Shown here piece after piece: positions 1 through 10,715 of a stretch of 64,000 nucleotides of DNA. The stretch comes from Pelomyxa schiedti (lineage: Eukaryota; Evosea; Pelobiontida; Pelomyxidae): the NCBI GenBank assembly GCA_020536535.1, contig JAHLWZ010000016.1, positions 108,811-172,810 of the forward strand. The letters run 5' to 3'. Position 1 is the first letter of the stretch, and every line of letters begins with the position of its first letter. The notes under the pieces were generated by a model, which was not told the DNA's origin, made no database searches, and worked only from the letters and a program-made list of their open reading frames with translations. The position numbers were made by a program, and so were the translations under genes.

Positions 1-1895
1 TCTATACGATATCCCTGACCCACCTCCTTCCACTTCATCTGTAAAGCGGTAAGAAAAGTGACTTTTTTATTCTGTGTTTAATCTGGTGTAGACAGTCACA
101 CTCACTAAAAACGCTGATGCGGAACCTTCCCCCCCTGGAGAAGGTCTGCTGTACTGTTCTAGAATTGATAACGTCTGCTTTTCGTAATTGCATGTACTTT
201 GTAACATTCATAGAGCTTTTCCCGCGTCACTTGTACCCCCAGCGTTTGCGGATTTTCTTGATACTCACATTCCATGTGCTTTTATACCACGTGCCTTCTT
301 TCCTCTTCTAGACCCTGGGCCAAGAGGTAACTCTTTTTCACCTTTTTCTGCATCCTAAGAAAGGCAAAGCTTTGTGGTTCAATATACTTTCTCACTGTAA
401 ATATCTAGCACAGTATAGAAATATGGAACCAATTTACAAAGCCTTCGCCCATGCCATCACCAAAACAGCTTCACAAAAATGGGCACACTTGGAGGTTAAC
501 GTTGCTAATTTGTACATAATTCGACTAAAGTACCAAGGCCTACCAATTACACTGTAAACTTTGTAAATTAATGGAGGGTCCTTTTGACGGGAACTCCCTT
601 GAAGCAGTGTGCAGTTATATTTCTTCTTTTTTTTTCACCAACATAGATTTTAACAGGTCATTTGCACTGACAGTGCTTTTCTTGTGTTTCAAGGCCTGTG
701 TAGTGCACAAGCCAGTAAACCGGAAGGATTGGTTGCACTATCCAAATGCTTCCTTCATCTTTGTTGGAAACATGGCAATGCTAATGCACTCCTTCAACTC
801 GTAACTGAACAAGATATTACATCTTCATCTTCTGTTATGTGTGTTGCCCTACCTAAGTTTTCTCTATTCCAATTCCGTTATAGGCGAGTCATGCTACCCA
901 ATTCCGTTGCAGCTCTTCTAATCAAAGAATTTATCGAAATGACCTGTACTGAGTACTTACATTCCATTTTCCAGCCTTTGGTAGATGATGTTTACAGCAA
1001 TCATTTATCACTAGAGGTTGATATGGGAAGGTTTTCCAGTTTACATCATTTTTTAGATTGATCAAGAAGTGATAGCCTCAGAACACGAATCACTCTCTGA
1101 GGAGAAGTTGGAGAAACTTTTGAAGTCCAACCAGCAAGATTTTTTGGTGTTTTGCCAAAAAGCCCTCGATTGTATCATAAATTCATACAACAATTGTCCT
1201 ATGTACTAGATACAAAAACTGGAAACCTTTAACTCTCTGTAGGGAAATCAGGGGACTTATGAGGCACATTAGGTCCTGTACACTGTCTCGGTTTGGTGGT
1301 GACCAAAAAGTTGCTCATACAGTGGTGTCTTCACTACTCTTCTCGAGACTTTACTGCTCCGCACTCTATGGCAAGACACTCTCCCCAGACAAACATATAA
1401 AAAGTATGGCCTCCTAATGCCTTCCTGCTTATCTGTTCAGATAAGTCAAAGATCAAACTGAACATGGAGCGCCACGCAACTGAGCTGGGCAAGATTCTTA
1501 CACTACTGGGAAGCGGAAACTCTCCAATGGAAGCAAGGTTTATTTTTCTTCAAAAATGGTTGTCGTCTGCCACCCCAGCAATAGCAACATTTGTTGAAAA
1601 TCTTACTGTATGAACCACTGTTTCAAAAAAAGATTGCTTACAGGTAAACTTTTAGGGTTGTGAGGACAGCTCATCCTCAGAACACCAGTTTGACTGCACC
1701 AGTGATTTGGATGTATTACTTCAAATGCTCCAGTCAAACAGCAATGTAGTTTTGGCACTAAAAGCAAATTTCACCCGGGCGTTGGACAAAGTAACATGTT
1801 ACCTCTGAGTTGATACCTGTTCTGATCCCCTGCAGATAAAACTAGCCCTGGAGGTTGGAAGTGAAAATCTGGAGGAAGACAAAACCAAATTTTAG
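1..1895 (+). CDS. RasGAP-domain protein, C-terminal part (start lies before the window)
   Basis: The protein should bind an active Ras-type GTPase and influence its GTP hydrolysis. A first exon at 1-48 ends at a GTAAGA donor, and later coding blocks lie near 311-540, 570-640, 700-830, 884-1065, 1070-1200 and 1240-1895. The RasGAP core is visible: a helix block at 700-830, the segment LPNSVAALLIKEFIE near 893-940, YLHSIFQPLVDDVY near 954-1000, and the FLR-type block LLFSRLYCSAL near 1333-1365. This is the usual order in the family. The stop TAG is at 1893-1895. The position that normally carries the arginine finger (the FR of LFRGNS) reads Met-Leu with the splice site I chose, so catalysis is uncertain. 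The family call is secure; full length and target are unknown. Confidence 0.8.
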
Positions 1896-1911
1896 AACTT
1901 GGATGGCACAA

Positions 1912-2184
1912 TTTGTCCAATATCGGACCGGAAACAGACCTTGCCACAACACAGTGCCAGAGTGAGCCATGTTCAGGCTTCAGGCTCTCACTGCCGTACA
2001 CCAACCAGTACCCCGTACCCAATGTGCTAACACCATTTCCCCCAAAACACCCCCTCATTCCAATCAACACCCCACAAAACCAAATTCTAGTACAAGAAAG
2101 ACAACATCATGTCAGTATTTTGGCAAAGGACTTCTTGTCCAATCTCTTGGACCAGAAACAGACCTAGCCACAACTGATACAGTG
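1912..2184. repeat. Degenerate direct repeat pair in the gap between convergent genes
   Basis: A segment of about 40 nt beginning TTGTCCAAT and continuing through GAAACAGACC and GCCACAAC occurs at 1912-1955 and again at 2136-2184 with a few substitutions and small indels. The intervening 180 nt is A/C-rich. The first copy lies just past the RasGAP stop; the second overlaps the 3' side of the minus-strand gene. Its function is not evident. Confidence 0.55.
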
Positions 2185-2194
2185 ACTGGAGTAT

Positions 2195-2690
2195 TCACTC
2201 GTCATTGTTGCTTGCTGTAGTGCCTTGGATTGGTGAATGAGAGACTCGGGGCTCATGTGTGGAATCTGATGTTGATGCGGCGGATGATGATGCTCTGGCT
2301 GAAGAGGATGATACTGGTTGGCCAGACTGTCTGGTTTTTGCCAGCAGAGCAGCTTGCTGTGCAACAAGTATGTTGAAGCAGAATATTTGTTCTGTACAAA
2401 GGTTACTGGCACTGGATGAGAAGCTGGTTTACCTTTGATTGTAACTCTGAGTGTGTAGGCTTTGAAGAATTGCTGGTTTTGCTGTTGTAGTTTCTTTAGA
2501 ACTTTTTAAGGCAAAAAGACATTAGCAGAATTTTTGAGGTTGTGGGGATACCGAGAATAGCAAGACCCGGTGTGATGTTGTCGAGAAACAACGATTGGAT
2601 TATTTCTCTATCATTATAGTAGCGCTGAAGGCACTTTTCAATGAGGTTCTGTACCAGTTGTATGTCATTTGAAGTGATTTCCGATGGCAC
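2195..2690 (-). CDS. Small protein with a TIGR01589 (plant A_thal_3526-type) domain
   Basis: Read on the minus strand, three coding blocks join through two short introns. The first (2690 to about 2563) encodes SEITSNDIQLVQNLIEKCLQ. The second begins near 2496 with LQQQNQQFFKAYTLRVTIK. A GTAAAC...TACAG intron then leads to EQIFCFNILVAQQAALLAK and a Ser/Ala-rich tail ending at the TGA at 2195-2197. The order DIQLVQNLIE-CLQ, PG, LxxxNxxFFxAYxxRxxIKxQIxxFNxLLxxQ is that of the uncharacterised TIGR01589 family, best known from plants. No molecular role is established. The block opens directly after an AG, so the initiator ATG is probably in an upstream exon that I could not place. The gene is convergent with the RasGAP gene. 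Confidence 0.7.
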
Positions 2691-2699
2691 CTACACCAT

Positions 2700-3038
2700 C
2701 GTTAATGTTTTCTCTGCTGGTTTTGAAAAAAAAATAACCACACATTCTCCCAGAGTGTAAGGAAAGAAACAATCAGAAGGAAAACAGAAAGAACAACTAA
2801 AATGTCACCGTGTAGCTCGACGACATTCGCAGATGAGACAAGGGGCGTCACAAGTAGATGTTGGACAAAATTTTTTCGTTTTTTGGGTGTTTTGAGAAAC
2901 GGAGCTGGGTTATTATAACTTGAGACGACTTATTTTTAGTTGGGAGGTACCTCATCACAACGTGAGAAACCCTTAAGATCACCAAACTTCAAGAAAACGA
3001 AAATGGGAAGTGGAACGAAATTTCCCCCTATCGGTTCT
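2700..3038. other. Gap between the TIGR01589 gene and the deacetylase gene
   Basis: About 340 nt with no convincing reading frame. It must hold the promoter and 5' exon of the gene on its left and the 3' UTR of the deacetylase on its right, since both read leftwards. An A-run at 2727-2735 lies in a probable intron. Confidence 0.4.
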
Positions 3039-5154
3039 TTATAAAGAACGCCAATAGGGACGGTGTGCTGCAGTTACTTGCGCTATGAGTGCGATAGTTT
3101 CAGGGTTGGGAATAAGGGGAGGTAGTGTGGGAGGAGGTTGTTCGCCAAGTAGAGCGGAAAGGCAGGCCTCGGCACTGGTGGAAGCCACCTGGGGCTCATA
3201 TCCACCTTCTAGGGACAGAATAACGCGGCCTCCACTCACTAGCTTCATAAGGTGCACTATATCTGTGATGTGTTGTTGGTTGTGGAATTCAATAGGTTGC
3301 ATACGGGAAAAGCACTGCGGGGTTATGCCGAATTTTGAGGCGGGGGAAAAGCCAGCACCACCGACGGGGTCACCTTTTCCACTGTCGAATCCAGCACTCA
3401 CCAGGACTACATCGGGCGAGAATTCCCGGGAGATTGGAATTACAAGGCGATCCATGATTGCAAGATAATCAGCATCTCTTTAGGAAAGTGATGACAGCTA
3501 TTGTAACAGTCAGAACTCACGAAAAGCCAGTCTCGGACCACGGGAGTGGAATATTCACATTTTTCCCAAGTGCGTTGGGCCCTCCAACCTTTTCACACAT
3601 GGCAATATCAGGATTTTCACCAAACAGCATGTCCTAAATGAGAATCAATTTGAAGCTCCAATTTCAGTTTCCAATTTACTTTAGCATAGCCCAAGCGATG
3701 AATGGAGATGAATAATGCAGAAGGCTCGTTGTAAAAAATTTCTTGTGTTCCATCACCATGATGAACCTATTATTATTTAGTGGGGAAAAAAGATCAAGAG
3801 TGGTCACATCAAAATCAAGTATCAGTACTCTCCTTGGCTGTGGAAAAGTAAGGTGCGAAAGTTGACACTGAGAAATACCTTGGAATCAAAACGACCTTGT
3901 AGAGTGCATGCAGCAGCAACAGCAATATTGTTGAAGAAACAAAAACCACTTGTAGAGTTGATTCTTGCATGATGTCCCGGAGGCCTAATTACTGTGGCAA
4001 GGAATTGTCCTAACGACTAACTGGTAGCAAGGAATATACACGCAAATCCGTTTTGTATGTTTCCAATAATAACATTCTTAACCAATTCCAGCAGGGCCCC
4101 ACCTGATCGCAGGTTAAAGTGCTTTTGCAGGATGGAAGAGTACATGCAAGCTTAGCACAAAGAGGGGTTTCCGGCACCCAATAAAGATCCTTCCTCTAAG
4201 GACTTGGTCATTTTTACGTATTTTTCATGATTAATACCTGGAATGGGGGTGGGATATCTGTGGCACCTAGGATCGTGTCGACATATTCAGCACTATGCAC
4301 CAAGCAGAGCTCATTCCGGGTAGCTTCTCTCGCTTGGAAACCCCGACACCTAGTTAGCATACCTCACAATTGTTAACAAATTGCGAGGTTTTTTTATCTT
4401 GAGATACCAGAACCAAGCAGTCTGTGATAAATGGCTACAGTTCTTTCAGGGGATTCATATAAACACCTCCCTTCTGGATGGTGGTGCATCTCCAGCCTTG
4501 TGTCATACATAATCCCAGTGCAATACTTGGGGTAAAGCTGTGCCTTTCTCGTAGCAGGTTTTCCAAACTTTGCCTTCTCCAGTTCACTTATCACAAATCA
4601 GAACAAAATACAATGAATTTCCATCAACAACTCAGAAAAAAAAAAAAGTGAAAGTTGCACCACCGCCAGTCAACAACCCAAAAAAATACGAGATATTTTC
4701 CCTCACACCTGAGCAAAGGGTACAAAATCTCGTGCCTCACGTAGCACAAGCACCCCGGGTGATTGCACCAAATGGACAGATCCGCGAAACTCGCGCACAG
4801 CAGGTGCCCCGCCTCCCCCAGGTGCTGCTGCATGTGCCCCCCGACGTACCTGCTGCACCCAACTTGGCCGCAGTGGAGGCACACCCAGCTCTCCGCGCAG
4901 CTCCCGCACGCCCCGCACTCCAAGCCCCATTTCGCCCCGGTGTCGTCACTCTCCCCCTCAGTCCCAGCACCAGTCTCAGCCCCAGTCCCAGTGCCAGGTC
5001 CATTCTCGGCTACGTTTGGGGGGATTGGACGCCGCCGCGAAAGCACGTCTGCAAGAGCCGAAGGACTAATGAGAGTGCAGTCGTGCAGATGGGGGCACAA
5101 GGGCGACGGCTCCACTACAAAAAACGAAGAAGCTTGCTGCCCGCCTGTTGTCAT
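3039..5154 (-). CDS. Class II histone deacetylase with N-terminal UBP zinc finger (HDAC6-like parts, reordered)
   Basis: This is a zinc-dependent lysine deacetylase acting on histones or cytoplasmic proteins. From the start at 5154 the first exon carries an acidic/Gly-Thr linker and a UBP-type zinc finger: [37 protein letters not shown]. The catalytic domain follows in exons downstream: [17 protein letters not shown] (about 4450-4520), IRPPGHHA with [12 protein letters not shown] (about 3920-3997), [15 protein letters not shown] across an intron (about 3735-3820), [28 protein letters not shown] and LEGGYEP (3039-3455), ending HRPYWRSL before TAA. All catalytic landmarks seem intact. In HDAC6 the zinc finger is C-terminal; here it precedes a single catalytic domain. 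A free ubiquitin C-terminus is the expected ligand. The first exon is very GC-rich. Confidence 0.9.
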
Positions 5155-5231
5155 TTAGGTCTGTTGATTGGTCGAATGGTGCAGCTCTTTCTGCGAACCA
5201 AACCCCCTGTGAGGAGACACAAAGGAGCTTG
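5155..5231. promoter_or_regulatory. Short bidirectional promoter region
   Basis: Only about 77 nt separate the start of the deacetylase (reading left) from the likely start of the leucine-rich repeat gene (reading right), so both promoters must share this space or extend into the genes. I see no clear TATA element. Confidence 0.4.
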
Positions 5232-6114
5232 ATGGACGCTGTGAGAAACCGTGAGCCGCCACATTGGTCGTTCGCGTTTTATGTAGGTAATGACGCTAGG
5301 CAGAAATCAGACTGATCCAGACCAACGACCCAGGGGTGACCGAGTGGGCGGCCCTCAATTCAGGTTGGCGGCTGGACAGCGCCGCCAACTTGGGTGGGTT
5401 GTTGGAGGGACTTAGGACGAACACCTGCCTGCAGGTTCTCAGGCTTTCTGAACTTGGACTTACCGATTCCGATGCCAAAGTACGCGGCCAGTATTTGTGT
5501 GAACTGTGTTGTTTTGGCTATTGGTTTTAAAGTCACTTATTCTGCCATTTTAAGATGATAGCAGAGGTTCTACCAGTGAACAGCACACTCAAAACACTTG
5601 ACTTGTCACGAAACAGGATTGGAATGGAGGGTGCCATTGCAATTGCACAGGGGCTGCGGAACAACAATTGTGTGTCAATTTTCTTTCCCCTTTGTTGGGC
5701 TTGAAATAACTGAAACAAGCGATAAAGGAACTGGTTCTCCTAGATAATCCGCGCTATAGTGATGCCGTTCTTATGGCATACGCTGAAATGTTCGAGGATA
5801 ATACAGCCCTCACCAAGATAACATGGCGGGTTGAGGTGTGTAGCTTCAAGATACAACACTGTGAAGTTAATAACATCAACAGAGTCGAGCAGCCACTAGA
5901 GTCACATCCATGGTTAGTTTTTGTCACTTTCTTTTCCTCTTTATTCATTGTGAGTTGTTTTTTTGGGTAGCTCTCTCGTAACAAAGAGATTGAAAGAAGA
6001 ATCAGGCAAGGGCAATCAACAGATAGCATTGACCCCAAAAAGAGACGCGAACGAGATGCGGCCCTCGCCTCAGCTTCACAAACAACAACACCTTCCACAT
6101 CATCCCAAAGTTAG
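5232..6114 (+). CDS. Leucine-rich repeat protein (RNI/NLR-type repeats)
   Basis: Coding blocks show repeats of the ribonuclease-inhibitor type: GLLEGLRTNTCLQVLRLSEL then GLTDSDAK (about 5390-5478), NSTLKTLDLSRNRIGMEG then AIAIAQGLRNN (about 5578-5668), IKELVLLDNPRYSDAVL and FEDNTALTKITW (about 5715-5835). A charged tail with RNKEIERRIRQG and DPKKRRERDAALASA ends at TAG 6112-6114. The first exon probably starts at the ATG at 5232 and ends at the GTAATG donor near 5287. Such proteins are mostly protein-binding scaffolds; nothing here fixes a partner. The basic tail may bind membranes or nucleic acid. Confidence 0.65.
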
Positions 6115-6258
6115 AAATATCACCCCAAATACAAGTTGTAGTGTTTGTGTTAAAAATTAACCTCTTGTTGGGTAGGTTGGAAAACACCAATTTGGCACAA
6201 CAGATTTGATGGCGATTGATCCTTCTTCTCCGAAATCCCTATTATCACTTAACAAACA

Positions 6259-9200
6259 ATGCAACAACCACAACCACACAAGGCACCAGACCCGGCCACT
6301 ACGACGGCTTTGACAGGTCGCCCACTTCCCTGCATTGCAACTGCGGCGGCGTCTACGGGCGGGAGCCGCGGCACGCCGACCTCTGCCAACCCCATGCCGC
6401 AGAGAGCCGCACTTACCCAGCAATTGCTCCAACTGCAACAGCAATTGCAGGCCCAGCAACTGCAGCAGCGACGGCCACAACCTCCTTCGAGGCCTCCTGT
6501 GTCTCCCCCTCCTCCTCAGCAACAGCAACAGCAACATCAACAACAACAACAACAACTGCAACAACAAGGCGTCGAGCCAAGACGAAAGACTGAACATATT
6601 AATGGGACACCCGTGTCACTGCCTTGCCCGGCGCCCTCTGCCGCCCCAGTTGTCGTCGGGAATATCGCAGAAGGGCAGAGACCGGGACAGGTAAATTGTA
6701 ATGCCAATAGCAACTGCAACTCCAACTGCAATTGCGATGTAAATGTGAAAGGGGACGGTATAGGGAAGCAGAATGGGAAGAGTGTGGGAGGTGATGAGGA
6801 TGATATGGTGGTAGTGCCAGGGTCATCATCGCCACACAGTAGTGGGGTGGGTATTGGAGTTGCAAAGGTGAGGGAGAATGATGTGGAAGGGGGGGAGGCT
6901 GTTGTGGTGGATGATGATAAGATTGTGGTTGTAACGCCAAAGAAAGCAGCGTGGAAAGTCTTGGTTTCAATTCCAAATGCTATCATTAAGCAAAAGCTAG
7001 TGGCTTTTTTCCTTTTTTTTTTTGGGGGGGGGGGGGGACCTGATATGATCAGTGATCTTATTTGCTCTTTCTTTCAGTGGAAATATAGACAAACCTGGGG
7101 AGTTGCTTGTTTGTACTGATGTGCATACTTCCCCCATTTTACTTGAAAATTCTTACTCTGCCCTAAGACAGCTGTGCAAGAGCCCCTGAAAATCGTTTGG
7201 AAACCATCAAAAAAGGTTTGTAATACCTAAAAGATAAACAGTCTCACTTGCAGCAGGAATGTGATGAATTTGTGGACCTTGGAACCAACACTCTTGTCGA
7301 ATCCAAGTGCCGCTTTTTGGCAGATGAATCCTCTCCAGAAATTGAATACAATCTCATTGACATCCACTCCATTGCTCGGTAAAGCCTAATTCAAAAATGC
7401 AGGTAAAAAAAAAAGTAATATGCTTACATTTAGGCATCAGGGATACACTGGTCATGAGCCCCCTTTCATTCAACTTACCCTGAAGGACAAATCTTCCTCC
7501 CCAAAATTCTATCTCATTGGTGGTGGTGTCCGTGCACTGATAGCAGAATTGATGGCTCATGTAACTCTAACTAGGTAAACCACACTAGGGGATTGCAATA
7601 ACTGTTTATAAGATCTGAGGTTGATCATAATGTACTGCTTGTGAACAACAAATCCGATCCTTGGGTGAAAAGTCATGAGCAATTGATACTCTCTGCACAA
7701 CAACTTTCCCTTGAAGCTTCATATCTTCTTTTACCACCAACAGTCAAGAAAGACATGGGCTATCAGTCAGTTGTGTAAATTTATTTTGCCCTTCTCTTAC
7801 CAGAGTACGTAGTATTTTAAAGTTTTTGAAAACTTCAGTGCCACCCTTTTTTCCAGAAGGAGTATGACCCAAAAATGTTTTTTTTTTCCCAACAAGAATT
7901 TTCTAGAATCTGAGGACACTCCTGCACCTTTACCAAAAGAAGTTGAACCTGCATCTACCTCTCCGCATGACCTTTATCAATTTGAAATTATTGAAAGCTA
8001 TTCACCTTCTGTTGAGAGACAACAAACACTTCCCCCCATTTCCCCTTCTGAGTGTATTGATACAAGTCCCATTGTATGATAAATGGACTTTGGTTTTGCA
8101 CCTAAGGTTGTTTTAAGGTCCCTCAAGACCCATCCTCTCCTTTGACTTCCAAAGAGTGGCGTCAATATTTGGAATCTTGTGGGCAAATACAAGAAAAACC
8201 CAAACAAGAGCTGTTATCTAAGATTTTCCACCGCGTTTGTGTGATTCTCCATTCTTTTCCCTTGATAACTTTCTTTGAAGGGAGTTGACCCAACCATCAG
8301 AAAAGAGGTCTGGAAATACTTGCTGGGATATTACCCGTGGGAGATGAATAAGAGTGAACTTTCATCAATGATAGACAGTAAAAGGTTTTGACTCTGTTCT
8401 CAAACCCACTAAAATTCCCACAGAACAGAATACAACGCCCTGAAAACACAATGGACCAGTATCAGTCATGATCAGGAGAGAAGATGGACAAAATACCGAC
8501 TTCGGAAACAGCAAGTAGAAAAAGATGCAGTACGTACAGATAGGACACATCCCTTCTTTGCAGGTGCCTCTCTATCTCTTACCTCCACCTCTCTCAATAA
8601 AATCTAGGAGAAGGAAATCCACACATTAAAACTCTGTTTGATATTTTGTTGACCTACACATGCTTTAACATGGATCTTGGTACACTTTGTTTCACCCTTT
8701 TTTTATTTTTATTCAAAAGCTGTGTAGGGTACATGCAAGGAATGAATGACATTTGTGGAGTAATTTTTGAAGTGTGTTCTTGCTCCTCCTTAGTACACAT
8801 CTAAGTGTATCCAGGTGATGGAGGGAGATGAAGTAGATACTTTTTGGTGCTTCAAGTCGATAATGGATAAAATGGTGATACTTGCACGTTGCAAGTTGAA
8901 GTTTTGATTTATGTAGGAAATGAACTTCCACAAAGAGCAACCAGGAATCCGTGAACAAATAACAGCACTCAAAGATCTACTCCAAGTGTTGGATCCACCA
9001 TTTTATTCTTACTTGAGTTTTTCCTTCATCTTTCTAACGAGGGCTAACACATCTGTTTAGAATCGGTAGATGCTGACAATATGTTTTTTTGTTATCGCTG
9101 GCTAGTTATCATATTTAAGGTCTGACTGCATTCTGTTTGTAAGGAGAAAATTCTTATTCTATTCAGCGGGAATTTGAATTTGATGTAATCAAGCGATTGT

Positions 9201-9575
9201 GGGAGTCAATATGGTCCCACTCTTCCCCTAGCTTTCATTTATTTATTGCTCTTGCAATCTTGCTCCAACACCGTAATAAAATAATCAATGGAAAGGTAAC
9301 TTCCTTTCCATGTTGCCAAAGCCCTCACTAGTTTTTCTAGTTTGACTTTGATAGTATCATTCAAGTTGCTCTACCATTTACACAAGCACTTCTCATTAAC
9401 CAAACCACAGTTTATCAACAACTTGTCAGGGACTATTCCAGTTTTACCACTGATTGAGCAAGCAGACAGACTTTTCACTGAATACATCAACTCTGGAGTT
9501 ACAGTACAGAGGGACTATATTTTGGGCGTTCCGGAACTATATGCTAAACCCCCACACATGATGTTGAAATATTGA
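6259..9575 (+). CDS. TBC1D15/GYP7-like RabGAP with a Gln-rich N-terminal stretch
   Basis: This is a GTPase-activating protein for Rab GTPases in endolysosomal trafficking. The 7080-7720 exons resemble the N-terminal Rab-binding (DUF3548) region of TBC1D15, with KIVWKPSKK, FIQLTLKD and KFYLIGGGVRALIAELMAH. The TBC domain covers about 8100-9300: GVDPTIRKEVWKYLLGYYPW, VRTDRTHPFFAG (arginine finger block), DLGYMQGMNDICGVIFEVC (glutamine finger), FFCYRWLVIIFKREF, LWESIWS. A 45-nt intron ending CACAG before FINNLSGTIPVL restores the usual tail, giving a stop at 9573-9575. The open frame 6259-7000 is rich in Gln, Pro and Asn and reaches a donor-like site, so I place it as the 5' exon. That join is not proven and it could be a separate gene. 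Confidence 0.8.
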
Positions 9576-9595
9576 TGGCATGTAAATAGTTGTTT

Positions 9596-10132
9596 GAAAA
9601 AATTTGAGTCTATTCTTATTCTTTCACACTTGTGGGTCCCCAACAAACAGATACACCACAATGGCTACCACATAAAAGCCGAGCCTGGAGACGTAAGTTT
9701 TAATCTTGCAGGGTAGGCCTTACCCTGTAACCAAGGCTGCCATTTCCACGTTGAACATCCAAGTCTTCCAGTTCCTATACTCCAGAACTTCTGCGAGGTA
9801 ATTGTGGGGGTCTGTTTCTACACCAGAAAATTGTGTGACCCATCTAATCTGGAAAGAACTGCAAATGATTAAGAACAAAATCCAGTCGTTGTTATCTTAC
9901 CTGAGCATTGTGAGTGTCAGAGACAACAACGTCAGGGTGAGGCCCACAGCAAGTGAAATACGAGAAACGGCATTACTTGCTGCAGAGGATGAGTGGTGGG
10001 CGTTCTTAGCTTAACCCAACCTGCAATCTTTGGGCCAGAAAAGCCAGTTATTGTGAGAGACAAGGCTGCAATTCTGCAAATGGTTTCCAGGAGGAAAGTG
10101 AATAAAACCACAGACTTATGTGAAAGGGCTTA
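9596..10132 (+). CDS. Small spliced gene of unknown function, structure unresolved
   Basis: Several readable blocks lie here but no single model joins all of them. One attractive model uses a 19-nt GTAAGT...TTGCAG intron at 9695-9713 to link IHHNGYHIKAEPGD to GRPYPVTKAAISTLNIQVFQF and then, through a GTAATT...CACCAG intron, KLCDPSNLERTAND and a stop near 9870. A second open block, SLLSYLSIVSVRDNN to EIRETALLAAEDEWWAF, lies at 9890-10014, and a third with GPEKPVIVRDKAAILQMV ends at about 10132. I do not recognise the family. The first ATG after the RabGAP stop overlaps that stop, but I cannot confirm it is used. Confidence 0.35.
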
Positions 10133-10185
10133 ATACGAGAGAATTTGTTGTGAACGGGTCTGCAGAACTACGAACTGTCTGGATA

Positions 10186-10551
10186 TTAAATCCTGAATAT
10201 CTGCCAGATAAAAATAGCAAACATATTACATAGGGTTACACAGAAAAGAAGCAAATATCCCTGTAAGATCAAGAACATACCAGCCATTTTTATTCTCAAG
10301 TCTATCAACTCTTTGGCCTCATCTATGCAATTCATCGGCGCCGCGGAGCTGGATCTCGAGCCACACAACCAATGCCAACGACAGAAACCGCGTATGGAGC
10401 CGCATCTTCCCAGAGGGGAGGCACGCGACGTAACCAACGACGCCGTTGGTGTCGTAGGTGGCGTAACTCCTACACTCACTGTGGTTGCGGTGGTCATTGT
10501 CGCAGATCCGGTGCTCTCCAACGTGTCCAGCTCACGGTCAGACCCGCTCAT
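10186..10551 (-). CDS. Possible small membrane-anchored protein
   Basis: A minus-strand frame from an ATG at 10551 encodes an acidic start (MSGSDRELDTLE), a Thr/Ser-rich linker, a Cys/Trp segment, the helix CIDEAKELIDLRIKM and then a strongly hydrophobic C-terminal segment (YLLLFCVTLCNMFAIFIW), consistent with a tail anchor. A perfect 20-nt GTATGT...TTACAG sequence at 10258-10277 could be an intron just before the hydrophobic segment; removing it or not changes the frame downstream. I recognise no family. It is head to head with the THH1/TOM1 gene at 10716. It may not be a gene. Confidence 0.35.
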   Translation of the reverse strand: MSGSDRELDTLESTGSATMTTATTVSVGVTPPTTPTASLVTSRASPLGRCGSIRGFCRWHWLCGSRSSSAAPMNCIDEAKELIDLRIKMAGMFLILQGYLLLFCVTLCNMFAIFIWQIFRI

Positions 10552-10715
10552 CCCGCAATCGTTTTCTTTCTTTTTGATGTTTTCTCCTAACCGGTGTGCT
10601 GAACGATCACGGGAGCCACCAATTTGGTGAATTAGCGAAATTGTGCGAAGATCTTGCATTGTTTCAGTCCCCAAAGGCCCAAAAACGCAAACACCTTTTG
10701 GCAGACGCAATAAAG

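Noticed and set aside
3085-3468. Plus-strand 127-codon frame opposite the deacetylase
   Set aside because: It is antisense to the conserved HDAC exon, which has clear catalytic motifs on the minus strand.
6157-6986. Minus-strand Leu-rich and Ser/Thr-rich frames opposite the Gln-rich exon
   Set aside because: Same cause: antisense of Gln-rich sequence, with no recognisable domain.
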